Origin: Gemmiger sp. An194
GTDB taxonomy: Bacteria; Bacillota; Clostridia; Oscillospirales; Ruminococcaceae
Length of the DNA stretch: 64,000 bases
Reading direction: 5' to 3'
NCBI RefSeq assembly: GCF_002160145.1
Contig: NZ_NFKA01000009.1
Span: forward strand, 1-64,000
Shown in pieces: positions 1-7,335 of the stretch. Position 1 is the first letter of the stretch. Each line of letters begins with the position of its first letter. The notes under the pieces were generated by a model, which worked only from the letters and a program-made list of their open reading frames with translations, ran no database searches and had not been told where the DNA came from. The position numbers and the translations under genes were made by a program.

Positions 1-76
1 ACTGGCTCTGGGGTTCGCCGACAAAAATTGGTTAAATACTCCCGACAAAATATGGTCGTGATCTCCCGGCGCCAAC
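1..76. mobile_element. Probable terminus of an insertion sequence
   Basis: The first bases contain two near-identical direct repeats, CCGACAAAAATTGGT and CCGACAAAATATGGTC, spaced about 24 bases apart. Repeated short motifs inside an end are typical of IS21-like and related insertion sequences. Just inside this block the adjacent small gene loses its family-like sequence, so the junction is placed near 62-76. The transposase would lie left of the window. The element family is an inference. Confidence 0.45.
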
Positions 77-184
77 AGTAACCTTATGATTTTCAATAAG
101 ATCGACCACGGCCTGTCGGATCTGGGATTTAACGGTTTCGGGACAATCGCGATGACCGAAAAAAACGCAGATTTTCTTTTCCAT
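32..184 (-). pseudogene. Truncated SLOG-like (GHRDCP motif) small protein
   Basis: Reading from ATG at 184 gives 50 residues beginning MEKKICVFFGHRDCPETVK. This N-terminus looks like the nucleotide-binding SLOG-like proteins common on Firmicute mobile elements, where a segment like FYVGxQGxFD follows after about 35 residues. Here the sequence instead turns into GAGRSRPYFVGSI and stops. The change coincides with the repeat-bearing insertion-sequence-like end at the left edge, so the gene is probably disrupted and only its start remains. A ribosome site (GAGGTGGAA on the minus strand) precedes the ATG. Family assignment is by recalled motif only. Confidence 0.5.
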
Positions 185-196
185 ACGTTCCACCTC

Positions 197-244
197 AAAT
201 ATAGGCTATGTATAGCCTAATAGTAGCACGCATAGCCTATATTT
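197..244. promoter_or_regulatory. Palindromic operator array between divergent genes
   Basis: A perfect 14-base inverted repeat, AAATATAGGCTATG at 197-210 and CATAGCCTATATTT at 231-244, flanks a further TATAGCCTA copy at 211-219. The array lies in the divergent gap between the truncated SLOG-like gene and the XRE regulator. It is a likely binding site for that regulator, which would make the regulator autoregulated. The binding partner is inferred from position. Confidence 0.6.
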
Positions 245-298
245 AGCAACCGGGTTGTTTATCCTATATATGACAACAATTCGGAAGGGGCAAGGCGT

Positions 299-541
299 AT
301 GGATACAGTTACTGCCGTCCGCAACCGCATACTGGAGCTATGCGGAGAGCGTGGTATCAGTATCAATAAATTAGCGACCATCTCGGCACTGCCTCCGTCC
401 AGTATTAAAAATATTCTGTATGGAAAGAGCCAGAATCCAAAACTGATTACCATAAAGATGATTTGCGATGGTCTGGATATTACTCTGGGAGAATTTTTCT
501 CCACACCAGAGTTTGACGGTCTGGAACAAGAATTAAAATGA
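299..541 (+). CDS. XRE-family helix-turn-helix regulator, 80 aa
   Basis: This small DNA-binding protein consists almost entirely of one HTH_3/Cro-C1 domain (about residues 5-65). Helices include the segments ISINKLATISALPPSSIKNIL and, in the recognition part, KNPKLITIKMICDGLDITLGEF-like spacing typical of XRE proteins on Firmicute mobile elements. A GGAAGGGG ribosome site sits shortly upstream of the ATG. The gene faces an inverted-repeat operator array, so it probably represses its own promoter and perhaps neighbouring element genes. There is no effector domain, so any signal would have to come from protein-protein contacts or simple concentration. Confidence 0.8.
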   Translation: MDTVTAVRNRILELCGERGISINKLATISALPPSSIKNILYGKSQNPKLITIKMICDGLDITLGEFFSTPEFDGLEQELK

Positions 542-544
542 CAA

Positions 545-582
545 ACAGCCCCCACCTGTGCCTCAGCACAAGTGGGGGCTGT
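545..582 (+). terminator. Stem-loop after the XRE gene
   Basis: ACAGCCCCCAC pairs with GTGGGGGCTGT, with an inner GTGC/GCAC pair. The U-tract is weak, so this may be an inefficient terminator or a bidirectional stop between convergent genes. Confidence 0.55.
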
Positions 583-600
583 ATCTATATTACATTAAAC

Positions 601-933
601 TCAATCCAATGCTTCCGCCATAACCCAGTTAATATTCCCTCTGGCGTCCTGTTCCAGTGTGCAGCGCCAGAGGCTATTGGTGGGAACCCGGGCAAAATCG
701 ATAGCAGTGCACTTCCGGGGTGCGTAGTGCTCTTTGGCGTTGCGCCAGCAGGCAAGGCGAATCTTCTCGCCGGTGTCCTCATCAGTGAAGTAACAGAACA
801 GGCACATCCGCTTGCCCCAGGTGCGGTAATCCAGGCGCAGAATGAAGGTCCCGGCTTTCTCGGGGCGGCTGTACTGCTCCAGATTGGCTTCCATGCGTTC
901 TTCGTAGTTGGTCATAATTCCGTAGTAGTTCAT
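601..933 (-). CDS. Hypothetical mobile-element protein, 110 aa
   Basis: I do not recognise this protein. It begins MNYYGIMTNYEERMEAN, is rich in charged and aromatic residues, and has two Cys-containing stretches (MCLFCYFTD and IRLACWRN) in a probable beta-rich core. The start is chosen because AAAGGA lies about 8 bases before this ATG; an upstream in-frame start would overlap the relaxase. It lies 25 bases downstream of the relaxase stop in the same direction and is probably co-transcribed with it, which suggests an accessory role in the mobile element. There is no signal peptide or membrane segment. Confidence 0.6.
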   Translation of the reverse strand: MNYYGIMTNYEERMEANLEQYSRPEKAGTFILRLDYRTWGKRMCLFCYFTDEDTGEKIRLACWRNAKEHYAPRKCTAIDFARVPTNSLWRCTLEQDARGNINWVMAEALD

Positions 934-958
934 AGGCTTTTGTCCTTTCTTTTTGGGG

Positions 959-2629
959 TTATCGTTCTTCCCGGTAAGCGGCATGTTGCCGCTCCTGGGT
1001 GTTCAACAATTCAATTCTCTCCCGCATCCGGTCTGCCCGGGGCGGGATTTTTTGTGCGGTGCGCAGCTCTTTGCGTACTGCACAGATTTTTTCGGTGAGC
1101 CGGTCTTTCTCGGTATGCAGGGCGGCACATTCTGCCTGATCGCGGCAGCGGCGCAGCCGGTTTCGACAATGGGTGCGCCGGGCCTCCAGCGTTTGCAGCT
1201 CCTCGGTTTTCTGTGCGATGAATTGCTCCACTTCCTCCCGGGTTTGCAGCGAATATCGCTCCAGCAGAAGCAGCTGGGCTTCGATCTGCTCCCAGTGGCG
1301 CAGGTCCTCCCGCATGGCCGGATGGGGCGGGCGATGGTTGGGAATCTTCTCGGGCAGTCTGCCCAGCAGGTAGCAATAGTACAGATAGGTGCGGTAGATG
1401 CCCAGCGTTTTGAGCAGGGCCTTTTTGAACTCCTCCTGCTTCCACCGGTCGTGGGGATGAACCGGGGGATAGCACCTGCGGTACCGTTCCTGCCGCGTAA
1501 AGAGAGAAGAATACACAGTATTTTCGCAGACGCGGTCAAAGAGGGCCTCTTCCGTGTACCGTTCGCCCAGAGTTTTGAAGCGAACGGCATGTGCGTCGCC
1601 GGGCATTTTGATGGTGGCGTATTTGCGGTTCGGGCTGAAATTCACCTCATAGCCCATTTTACTCAGGCGGGTGGGCAGCTCCCGGAAATGGTTGCATTCA
1701 AGGACTGCCCGGTCAATGTCCTGCCGCATCACGTTGTAACGGGTGGGTTCACCCGCCTTTTCCGCCTGAAAGAGATTCCGGGGTGTGCGGTGACGGGAGG
1801 GGTCTTCCACCACCGAAAGCCCGTGCTCCCGGCAGAGCGTATCCGACGCCTTTTGCAGCGCCCGATAGGTTTTCCGGCAATCGTTGTACCGTTTGCCGTC
1901 CACAAAGGAGACGGAGTTCAGCACGAAATGATTGTGGCAGCAATCGGTATTCAGGTGAGTGGCAACCAACACCTGAAACCGGTCGCCCCAGAGCCTGCGG
2001 GCCAGCTCCACCCCGATGGCATGGCATTCTTCCGGGGTTACTTCTCCGGGCGGAAAGCTCTGGTAGGCATGGAATGCGACGATGCCTGCTGTGTCCCCAA
2101 ACTGCCGTTTGGTCAGCTCCATCTGCTGGCGGGCAATCTCGGGCAGGCAGTTCACTCCGCTCACAAACAGCTGGCGATCCTGTGTTGTTTTGGAATGGTT
2201 GGCTGCGTACTGGAGCACCTCGGCCAGATCGTCCTTTGCCGGAGCCAAGCCCGTCAGGTCCGGCATTCGGGTTTTCTCTTCGTTTTCGGCGTATCGGATG
2301 AGGGAATCCAGACGGCCCCTCACCGGCCAGATTTTGGTCACGGCCACGGGCCAGCTCTCCTTTCTGGGCAGGGTAGTGGACTGGATGGCCAGCAGAGTAT
2401 TCAGCAGTTCTGCCTGCACCTGCGGGGTATTCTCCCGCTGGTAAAGCTCGGTGAGCCGGGTGAGAATCTGCTGGTATTCCAGCGGCGGAGTGTGCTGGGG
2501 TACTCGTCCGCTCAACCGCATCCGCACATAGCGGGACAGGGACAATCCGCAGGCTTTGGCGGCCTGCTCAAACCGCTGTTTTTCTTCCTGGGTCACGCGG
2601 ACATTCAGCTGGATGGTTCGGTTCAGCAT
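959..2629 (-). CDS. MobC-relaxase fusion (mobilization protein), 556 aa
   Basis: Residues 1 to about 94 form a MobC-like ribbon-helix-helix accessory domain (NVRVTQEEKQRFEQAA, then LSLSRYVRMRLSG). From residue 95 on the protein is a MOB-type relaxase that begins VAVTKIWPVRGRLDSLIRYAENEEKT. It carries the histidine triad in HLNTDCCHNHFVLNSV, which binds the metal needed for nicking oriT DNA; the Tyr in LIRYAEN is a candidate nucleophile. The C-terminal third is helical and charged. Normally MobC and the relaxase are separate, overlapping genes. Here no stop separates them: a TGG codon at 2353-2351 lies where a TGA would be expected. A good ribosome site and GTG remain at the junction, so a separate 462-residue relaxase from 2347 may also be made. 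The first ATG has AAAGGAG upstream. Confidence 0.85.
   Translation of the reverse strand: MLNRTIQLNVRVTQEEKQRFEQAAKACGLSLSRYVRMRLSGRVPQHTPPLEYQQILTRLTELYQRENTPQVQAELLNTLLAIQSTTLPRKESWPVAVTKIWPVRGRLDSLIRYAENEEKTRMPDLTGLAPAKDDLAEVLQYAANHSKTTQDRQLFVSGVNCLPEIARQQMELTKRQFGDTAGIVAFHAYQSFPPGEVTPEECHAIGVELARRLWGDRFQVLVATHLNTDCCHNHFVLNSVSFVDGKRYNDCRKTYRALQKASDTLCREHGLSVVEDPSRHRTPRNLFQAEKAGEPTRYNVMRQDIDRAVLECNHFRELPTRLSKMGYEVNFSPNRKYATIKMPGDAHAVRFKTLGERYTEEALFDRVCENTVYSSLFTRQERYRRCYPPVHPHDRWKQEEFKKALLKTLGIYRTYLYYCYLLGRLPEKIPNHRPPHPAMREDLRHWEQIEAQLLLLERYSLQTREEVEQFIAQKTEELQTLEARRTHCRNRLRRCRDQAECAALHTEKDRLTEKICAVRKELRTAQKIPPRADRMRERIELLNTQERQHAAYREER
2345..2366 (-). promoter_or_regulatory. Internal ribosome site and GTG start for free relaxase
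   Basis: On the minus strand AGAAAGGAGAG is followed seven bases later by GTG GCC GTG ACC, coding the residues at which stand-alone relaxases of this family normally start. It lies inside the fused frame, so one mRNA could yield both the fusion and a free relaxase. Confidence 0.6.
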
Positions 2630-2699
2630 GTGTTTTCTCCTTTGCTAATGAAAAAGGACCGGGCGGTCTGGCCCGATCCTTTTGTGTTGTTGCGTTATT

Positions 2700-2790
2700 G
2701 GGTTGATCGGGGGTTACAGGGGGATTTCCCCCTGTGCAGAGCAAGGCTCTGCGGCGGCGTATGGCTTCCAAAAAGCTATACAAAGCCAGT
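2700..2790 (-). other. Candidate origin of transfer (oriT)
   Basis: Three inverted repeats lie in tandem just upstream of the MobC-relaxase gene: ACAGGGGGA/TCCCCCTGT (2716-2735, 2-base loop), GCAGAGC/GCTCTGC (2736-2752) and GTATGGCTT/AAGCTATAC (2759-2781). The position and hairpin density fit an oriT for MOB-type relaxases. No nic site is assigned. No gene is visible between 2640 and 2827. Confidence 0.5.
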
Positions 2791-2827
2791 GCTCGTTCCC
2801 CCTGTGGACAGGCGTTTTTCTGTCCGG

Positions 2828-3181
2828 TCATTCCAGAGCTTCCGGATAGAGAAACTCCGGCAGAATCGCCTGCTCCGCAGCGTCCCGGATCAGGTTCATC
2901 CGGCGCACCCACTCCATGGGATTTGCGCGCTTGAGAGCTTCGTCCACCTGCTGCTGGTGGGCCATCCGGGCCACACATTCCTGCACTGCCTGCCGGGCCT
3001 CTTCGTCCACCTGGGACAGGTGGCGGTTGAGCCGGTCCTCCAGCAGCAACCGGTCCAGCAGGTCGGGGCGGTGGTTTTCCAGAAACTGACGGCGCATCTC
3101 GCCGTAGCGGCCAATGGGGCGGACGGTATCGGTGGAAAGTAGGTTGGGCAGCAAATATCCGTTGACGTTTGTGTATTGCAT
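2828..3181 (-). CDS. TnpV-family transposon protein, 117 aa
   Basis: The protein matches the pattern I know for TnpV proteins: an N-terminal GYLLPNLL segment, then RPIGRYGEMRRQFLENHRP, a long helical region with LNRHLSQVDEEA, and the C-terminal PMEWVRRMNLIRDAAEQAIL. TnpV is encoded on many Firmicute conjugative or mobilizable transposons; its biochemical role is not established. The ATG is preceded by a GGAGGTCTTACC-type ribosome site. It lies between the parB-like gene and the candidate oriT, in the same direction as both mobilization genes. Confidence 0.75.
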   Translation of the reverse strand: MQYTNVNGYLLPNLLSTDTVRPIGRYGEMRRQFLENHRPDLLDRLLLEDRLNRHLSQVDEEARQAVQECVARMAHQQQVDEALKRANPMEWVRRMNLIRDAAEQAILPEFLYPEALE

Positions 3182-3194
3182 GGTAAGACCTCCG

Positions 3195-4070
3195 TTATCG
3201 CTCGGGTTGATTTTTGTTGTAGCCTCGTTTGTGCTGCCAGTTGCGCAGCATAAGCAGGATGGTATTGTGCATCTGTTCCGGTGTGTAGTTGGGCGGGAAG
3301 AACTTCTTCACGTCCTCCTGATTCAGAAAGAACTTCTGCCGCTGATTGGGCTTTTCCTCGGTGAGCAGATGGTGCAGGTATTCCCGCGTCAGAGTTCCGG
3401 CCTGACTCATCTGCTTGAGGATACGGGACTGGGTGAGGGAAGGCGTAGCCTGGCAGGCATCCATTTCGTCCTTCAACAAACGCTGATCTTCTTCGGTGAG
3501 ATAGGAGATCTCCACCGCCGGATTGAAGGCAATTCGACCTTCGTCCACCATCTGAAGAATAGAGGGAATGAGACAGGTCAGGCGGATATACCGCTGGACG
3601 GTTCGACCGCTTTCGTTGCTTGTTTGACCAACAATGTCTGAGGCTTCCAACTTCCCGACAAGTTGTCGGGAAGTTGCCTTTCCCTGATGCTTGATCGCCT
3701 CCATCTTCATTTTGTACGCAAAGGCTTTTTCGCTGGGCAGGATATGTTCCCGCTGGATGTTGCTGTCCACCAGAAGGATGACCGCTTCATCGTCGGTCAT
3801 CGGGCGCACCAGCACCGGCAGTCGGGTAATGCCCAGCGCCTCGCAGGCAGCTTTGCGGCGATGGCCGCTCACGATCTCATAACTTCCGTTCGGCAGCGGG
3901 CGGGCCAGCAGGGGAGAGAGCACCCCGTATTCCTGAATGCTTTCCTTCAGCTGGTCCATTTCGTCGTCGGTAGCCACCCGGAACGGCTGGTTCTGAAAAG
4001 GCACCAGCACCCCAGCATCCAGCATGGTAACCACCTGAGAATCGGGGGTATTTTGTGTGGTTTCGTTCAT
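3195..4070 (-). CDS. ParB/Spo0J-like partition protein, 291 aa
   Basis: The N-terminal ParB nuclease-like fold (residues about 20-110) carries the hallmarks PFRVATDDEMDQLKESI, EYGVLSPLLARPL and IVSGHRRKAACEALG, followed by LLVDSNIQRE. The middle contains a helix-turn-helix region (KLEASDIVGQTSNESGRTVQ-type) expected to bind a parS-like site, and the C-terminus is specific to mobile-element ParB proteins. No partner parA lies in the window, so the protein may act alone in plasmid-like maintenance or gene regulation of the element. The start MNETTQN is chosen because AAAGGAG lies ten bases upstream; a longer frame extends 23 codons further but lacks a ribosome site. Confidence 0.85.
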   Translation of the reverse strand: MNETTQNTPDSQVVTMLDAGVLVPFQNQPFRVATDDEMDQLKESIQEYGVLSPLLARPLPNGSYEIVSGHRRKAACEALGITRLPVLVRPMTDDEAVILLVDSNIQREHILPSEKAFAYKMKMEAIKHQGKATSRQLVGKLEASDIVGQTSNESGRTVQRYIRLTCLIPSILQMVDEGRIAFNPAVEISYLTEEDQRLLKDEMDACQATPSLTQSRILKQMSQAGTLTREYLHHLLTEEKPNQRQKFFLNQEDVKKFFPPNYTPEQMHNTILLMLRNWQHKRGYNKNQPER

Positions 4071-4128
4071 CTGTAACACGCTCCTTTCTCTGCAAAAATG
4101 ATAGGTTGCAAAGGGGGAAATGGGCCCG

Positions 4129-4158
4129 AAAATGTACACTGCAAAGTGGGTACATTTT
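4129..4158. repeat. Inverted repeat upstream of the parB-like gene
   Basis: AAAATGTAC (4129-4137) and GTACATTTT (4150-4158) form a perfect inverted repeat, framed by GGGCCCG and CGGGCC. It could be an operator of the parB-like gene, a parS-like site, or part of the element's end. Confidence 0.4.
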
Positions 4159-4203
4159 TGAAAATACGGGCCGTGGCCCCTAAGCCTTGTGAAAAATGGG
4201 CAG

Positions 4204-4243
4204 AAAAAATCCCCCTGCGCTGTTTGTCAGCGGCAGGGGGATT
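4204..4243 (-). terminator. Terminator downstream of ppdK
   Basis: On the minus strand AATCCCCCTGC pairs with GCAGGGGGATT and is followed by a run of T. It closes the ppdK transcript and marks the practical border between chromosome and mobile element. Confidence 0.75.
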
Positions 4244-4249
4244 GGCGTA

Positions 4250-4357
4250 TTACAGGTATACTTCCAGGTCGATGTCATGCCATCGACTGGGCTTTACCAC
4301 GCAATTTCGCGCTTTCTGGAACGCATGGGCGTCCTCAAAGTGCAGCGTCAGCTGCAT
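4250..4357 (-). CDS. Possible 35-aa peptide between ppdK and its terminator
   Basis: A short frame starting MQLTLHFEDAHAFQKARN lies 13 bases after the ppdK stop and ends just before the terminator hairpin. There is no clear ribosome site, so translation would depend on coupling to ppdK. Its amphipathic composition looks protein-like rather than random, and it may be the remnant end of a longer gene. Function unknown. Confidence 0.25.
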   Translation of the reverse strand: MQLTLHFEDAHAFQKARNCVVKPSRWHDIDLEVYL

Positions 4358-4370
4358 GAGCCCGATCGGA

Positions 4371-7010
4371 TTACTTCCGGGGGTTCTTGATGGCTGCCTG
4401 AGCGGCGGCCAGACGGGCGATGGGTACACGGAAGGGAGAGCAGGACACGTAGTCCAGGCCAACGCCATGGCAGAACTCCACACTGGTGGGGTCGCCGCCG
4501 TGCTCGCCGCAGATGCCCAGACCCAGCTCGGGACGGGTCTTGCGGCCCAGGGTTACAGCCATCTCAACCAGCTTGCCTACGCCGTTCTGATCCAGGTGAG
4601 CGAACGGATCGTTCTCATAGATCTTGTTGTCGTAGTAGTAGTTCAGGAACTTGCCGGCGTCGTCACGGCTGAAACCGAAGGTCATCTGGGTCAGGTCGTT
4701 GGTGCCGAAGCTGAAGAACTCGGCTTCCTTGGCGATCTCGTCCGCGGTCAGAGCGGCACGAGGAATCTCGATCATGGTGCCCACTTCGTACTTCATGTCC
4801 ACACCGCCAGCCTTGATCAGCTTATCGGCGGTAGCAACCACCACGTCCTTAACGAACTTCAGCTCCTTGACCTCGCCTACCAGGGGGATCATGATGTGAG
4901 GAACGATCTTCAGACCGGTCTCACGGCTTACGTTGATGGCTGCGTTGATCACAGCGGTGGTCTGCATCTCGGCGATTTCCGGGTAGGAAACGGCCAGACG
5001 GCAGCCACGATGGCCCATCATGGGGTTGAACTCATGCAGGCTGTCGATCACGTTGTGCAGGTGCTCAACGGTGATGCCCAGATCTGCGGCCAGCTCCACG
5101 ATATCCTCTTCCTTGGTGGGCAGGAACTCGTGCAGAGGCGGGTCCAGATAACGGATGGTCATGGGACGCTCGCCCAGAACCTTGTACATGGCCTCGAAGT
5201 CACCCTGCTGATAGGGCATGATCTTGGCCAGAGCCTTCTTGCGGTCCACCACGTTCTCGGCCACGATCATCTCGCGAACAGCCTTGATGCGGTCGGCCTC
5301 GAAGAACATATGCTCGGTGCGGCACAGGCCGATGCCTTCGGCGCCGAACTCCACGGCCTGCTTGGCATCGCGGGGGTTATCGGCGTTGGTGAAGACCTTC
5401 AGCTGACGGGCAGCGTCGGCCCAGCTCATGAAGCGGCCGAAGTCGCCGCTGATGGAAGCGTCAACGGTGGGCAGAGCCTTTCCGTAGATGTTACCGGTGG
5501 AGCCGTTCAAGCTGATCCAGTCGCCGCGCTTGTAGGTCACGCCGCCCAGAGTGAACTGCTGCTTGTCGTATTCCACCACGATCTCGCCGCAGCCGGATAC
5601 ACAGCAGGTGCCCATGCCGCGGGCCACAACGGCAGCGTGGCTGGTCATGCCGCCGCGCACGGTCAGGATGCCCTGTGCAACGGCCATGCCCTCGATGTCC
5701 TCGGGGCTGGTCTCCAGGCGAACCAGGATGACCTTCTTCATCTCGCCGCTCTCAACGGCGTTCTTGGCGTCCTCAGCGGTGAATACCACCTGGCCGCAGG
5801 CAGCGCCGGGAGAGGCAGCCAGGCCCTTGCCGATCACTTCGGCATTCTTCAGAGCCTCGGGGTCGAACTGGGGATGCAGCAGGCTGTCCAGCTGCTTGGG
5901 ATCAACGCGCAGAACGGCCTCGTTCTCGTCGATCATGCCCTCGTCCACCAGATCAACGGCGATCTTCAGAGCGGCAGCGGCGGTGCGCTTGCCGTTACGG
6001 GTCTGCAGCATGTAGAGCTTGCCATCCTCGATGGTGAACTCCATGTCCTGCATATCCTTGTAGTGATTCTCCAGACGGGTAGCGATGTCCACGAACTGGG
6101 CGTAAACCTCAGGCATCTGCTCCTGCAGGTGCGCGATGGGAGAAGGCGTACGGATACCGGCCACAACGTCCTCGCCCTGAGCATTGATCAGGTACTCACC
6201 GAACAGAGCTTTCTCGCCGGTGGCGGGGTTACGGGTGAAGGCCACGCCGGTGCCGCTGTTGGGGCCGGTGTTGCCGAATACCATGGCCTGCACGTTAACG
6301 GCGGTGCCCCACTCGTAGGGGATCTCGTTCATGCGGCGGTAGACATTGGCGCGGGGGTTATCCCAGCTGCGGAACACGGCCTTGACTGCCTCGATCAGCT
6401 GAACGCGGGGATCGGTGGGGAAGTCGGTACCCATGTGGCTCTTGTACAGGCTCTTGAACTTGAAGACCAGAGCCTTCATATCGTTCTCGTCCAGCTCGGT
6501 GTCCAGCTTGACGCCCTTCTCGGCCTTCAGCTGGTCGATGATCTCCTCGAACTCGGACTTGGGCAGCTCCATAACCACGTCGCTGAACATCTGAACGAAA
6601 CGGCGGTAGCTGTCGTAAGCGAAACGGGGGTTGCCGGTCTTGGCGGCCAGGCCCTCAACCACTTCGTCGTTCAGGCCCAGGTTCAGGATGGTATCCATCA
6701 TACCGGGCATGGAAGCGCGGGCGCCGGAACGGACGGAAACCAGCAGGGGGTTGGCAACGTTGCCGAACTTCTTGCCGGTGATGTCTTCCATCTTGCCGAT
6801 GTATTCATAGATATCGGCCATGATCTCATGGTTGATCTGACGGCCGTCTTTGTAGTACTGGGTGCAGGCTTCGGTGGAAATGGTGAAGCCCTGGGGAACA
6901 GGCATACCAGCGTTGGTCATTTCGGCCAGGTTGGCGCCTTTGCCGCCGAGGATGTCACGCATGTCGCGGTTACCCTCGCTGAACAGATAAAGGTATTTTT
7001 TCTTGTTCAA
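4371..7010 (-). CDS. ppdK: Pyruvate, phosphate dikinase
   Basis: PpdK interconverts pyruvate, ATP and phosphate with PEP, AMP and pyrophosphate in the cytoplasm; in fermentative Clostridia it usually serves PPi-linked glycolysis. The 879-residue protein has the normal family length. Visible are the N-terminal ATP-grasp region (GGKGANLAEM; SVRSGARASMPGMMDTILN), the phosphohistidine swivel domain with the catalytic His in GGMTSHAAVVARGMG (about residue 455), and the C-terminal TIM barrel for pyruvate/PEP with the catalytic Cys in GICGEHGGDP (about residue 830). The start is TTG, with GGAGG nine bases upstream; the longer reading to 7088 has no ribosome site and an atypical N-terminus. It stands alone between its own promoter and terminator. 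Confidence 0.97.
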   Translation of the reverse strand: MNKKKYLYLFSEGNRDMRDILGGKGANLAEMTNAGMPVPQGFTISTEACTQYYKDGRQINHEIMADIYEYIGKMEDITGKKFGNVANPLLVSVRSGARASMPGMMDTILNLGLNDEVVEGLAAKTGNPRFAYDSYRRFVQMFSDVVMELPKSEFEEIIDQLKAEKGVKLDTELDENDMKALVFKFKSLYKSHMGTDFPTDPRVQLIEAVKAVFRSWDNPRANVYRRMNEIPYEWGTAVNVQAMVFGNTGPNSGTGVAFTRNPATGEKALFGEYLINAQGEDVVAGIRTPSPIAHLQEQMPEVYAQFVDIATRLENHYKDMQDMEFTIEDGKLYMLQTRNGKRTAAAALKIAVDLVDEGMIDENEAVLRVDPKQLDSLLHPQFDPEALKNAEVIGKGLAASPGAACGQVVFTAEDAKNAVESGEMKKVILVRLETSPEDIEGMAVAQGILTVRGGMTSHAAVVARGMGTCCVSGCGEIVVEYDKQQFTLGGVTYKRGDWISLNGSTGNIYGKALPTVDASISGDFGRFMSWADAARQLKVFTNADNPRDAKQAVEFGAEGIGLCRTEHMFFEADRIKAVREMIVAENVVDRKKALAKIMPYQQGDFEAMYKVLGERPMTIRYLDPPLHEFLPTKEEDIVELAADLGITVEHLHNVIDSLHEFNPMMGHRGCRLAVSYPEIAEMQTTAVINAAINVSRETGLKIVPHIMIPLVGEVKELKFVKDVVVATADKLIKAGGVDMKYEVGTMIEIPRAALTADEIAKEAEFFSFGTNDLTQMTFGFSRDDAGKFLNYYYDNKIYENDPFAHLDQNGVGKLVEMAVTLGRKTRPELGLGICGEHGGDPTSVEFCHGVGLDYVSCSPFRVPIARLAAAQAAIKNPRK

Positions 7011-7086
7011 AATCTTCAACCTCCAATGGTAGCACCGGGCGGGGCAGAGCCTCGGGCGATGCCGATATTCCGTTTGTGATGAACAC

Positions 7087-7095
7087 ATTATAACA
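7087..7095 (-). promoter_or_regulatory. Extended -10 promoter for ppdK
   Basis: The minus strand reads TGTTATAAT, an extended -10 element, about 77 bases before the ppdK start; no good -35 box was seen. The rest of the 7011-7335 gap is AT-rich. It contains a TATAAT at 7249-7254 in the plus direction, which could serve pth with a weak -35. Confidence 0.5.
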
Positions 7096-7335
7096 GATTC
7101 GAGAAAAAAATACCAGAACTTTTTTCAGAATTTGGAAACTTTTTGTGTCAAATCACCGTAAAATCCGACACAAAACGGTGAAAAGCGGGTTTGCGGGCAT
7201 AGTAAGATTGATTCCTGCACTTGAAAATTTTAAAAAAATTGGTATGCTTATAATTGGTGTAATTTTTAGATTTTCCGGCCTCGCCCGTTTATTTGTAACG
7301 CGTTCTGTTTAAGGCCGGACCTGCGAGGTCGAACT

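Noticed and set aside
953-3142. Long plus-strand open frame across the mobilization genes
   Set aside because: It is the antisense shadow of the GC-rich relaxase and TnpV genes; it has no ribosome site and its residues show no family features.
4098-7079. 993-codon open frame opposite ppdK
   Set aside because: The His/Gly/Leu-rich composition mirrors the codons of ppdK, and no start site or promoter fits it.
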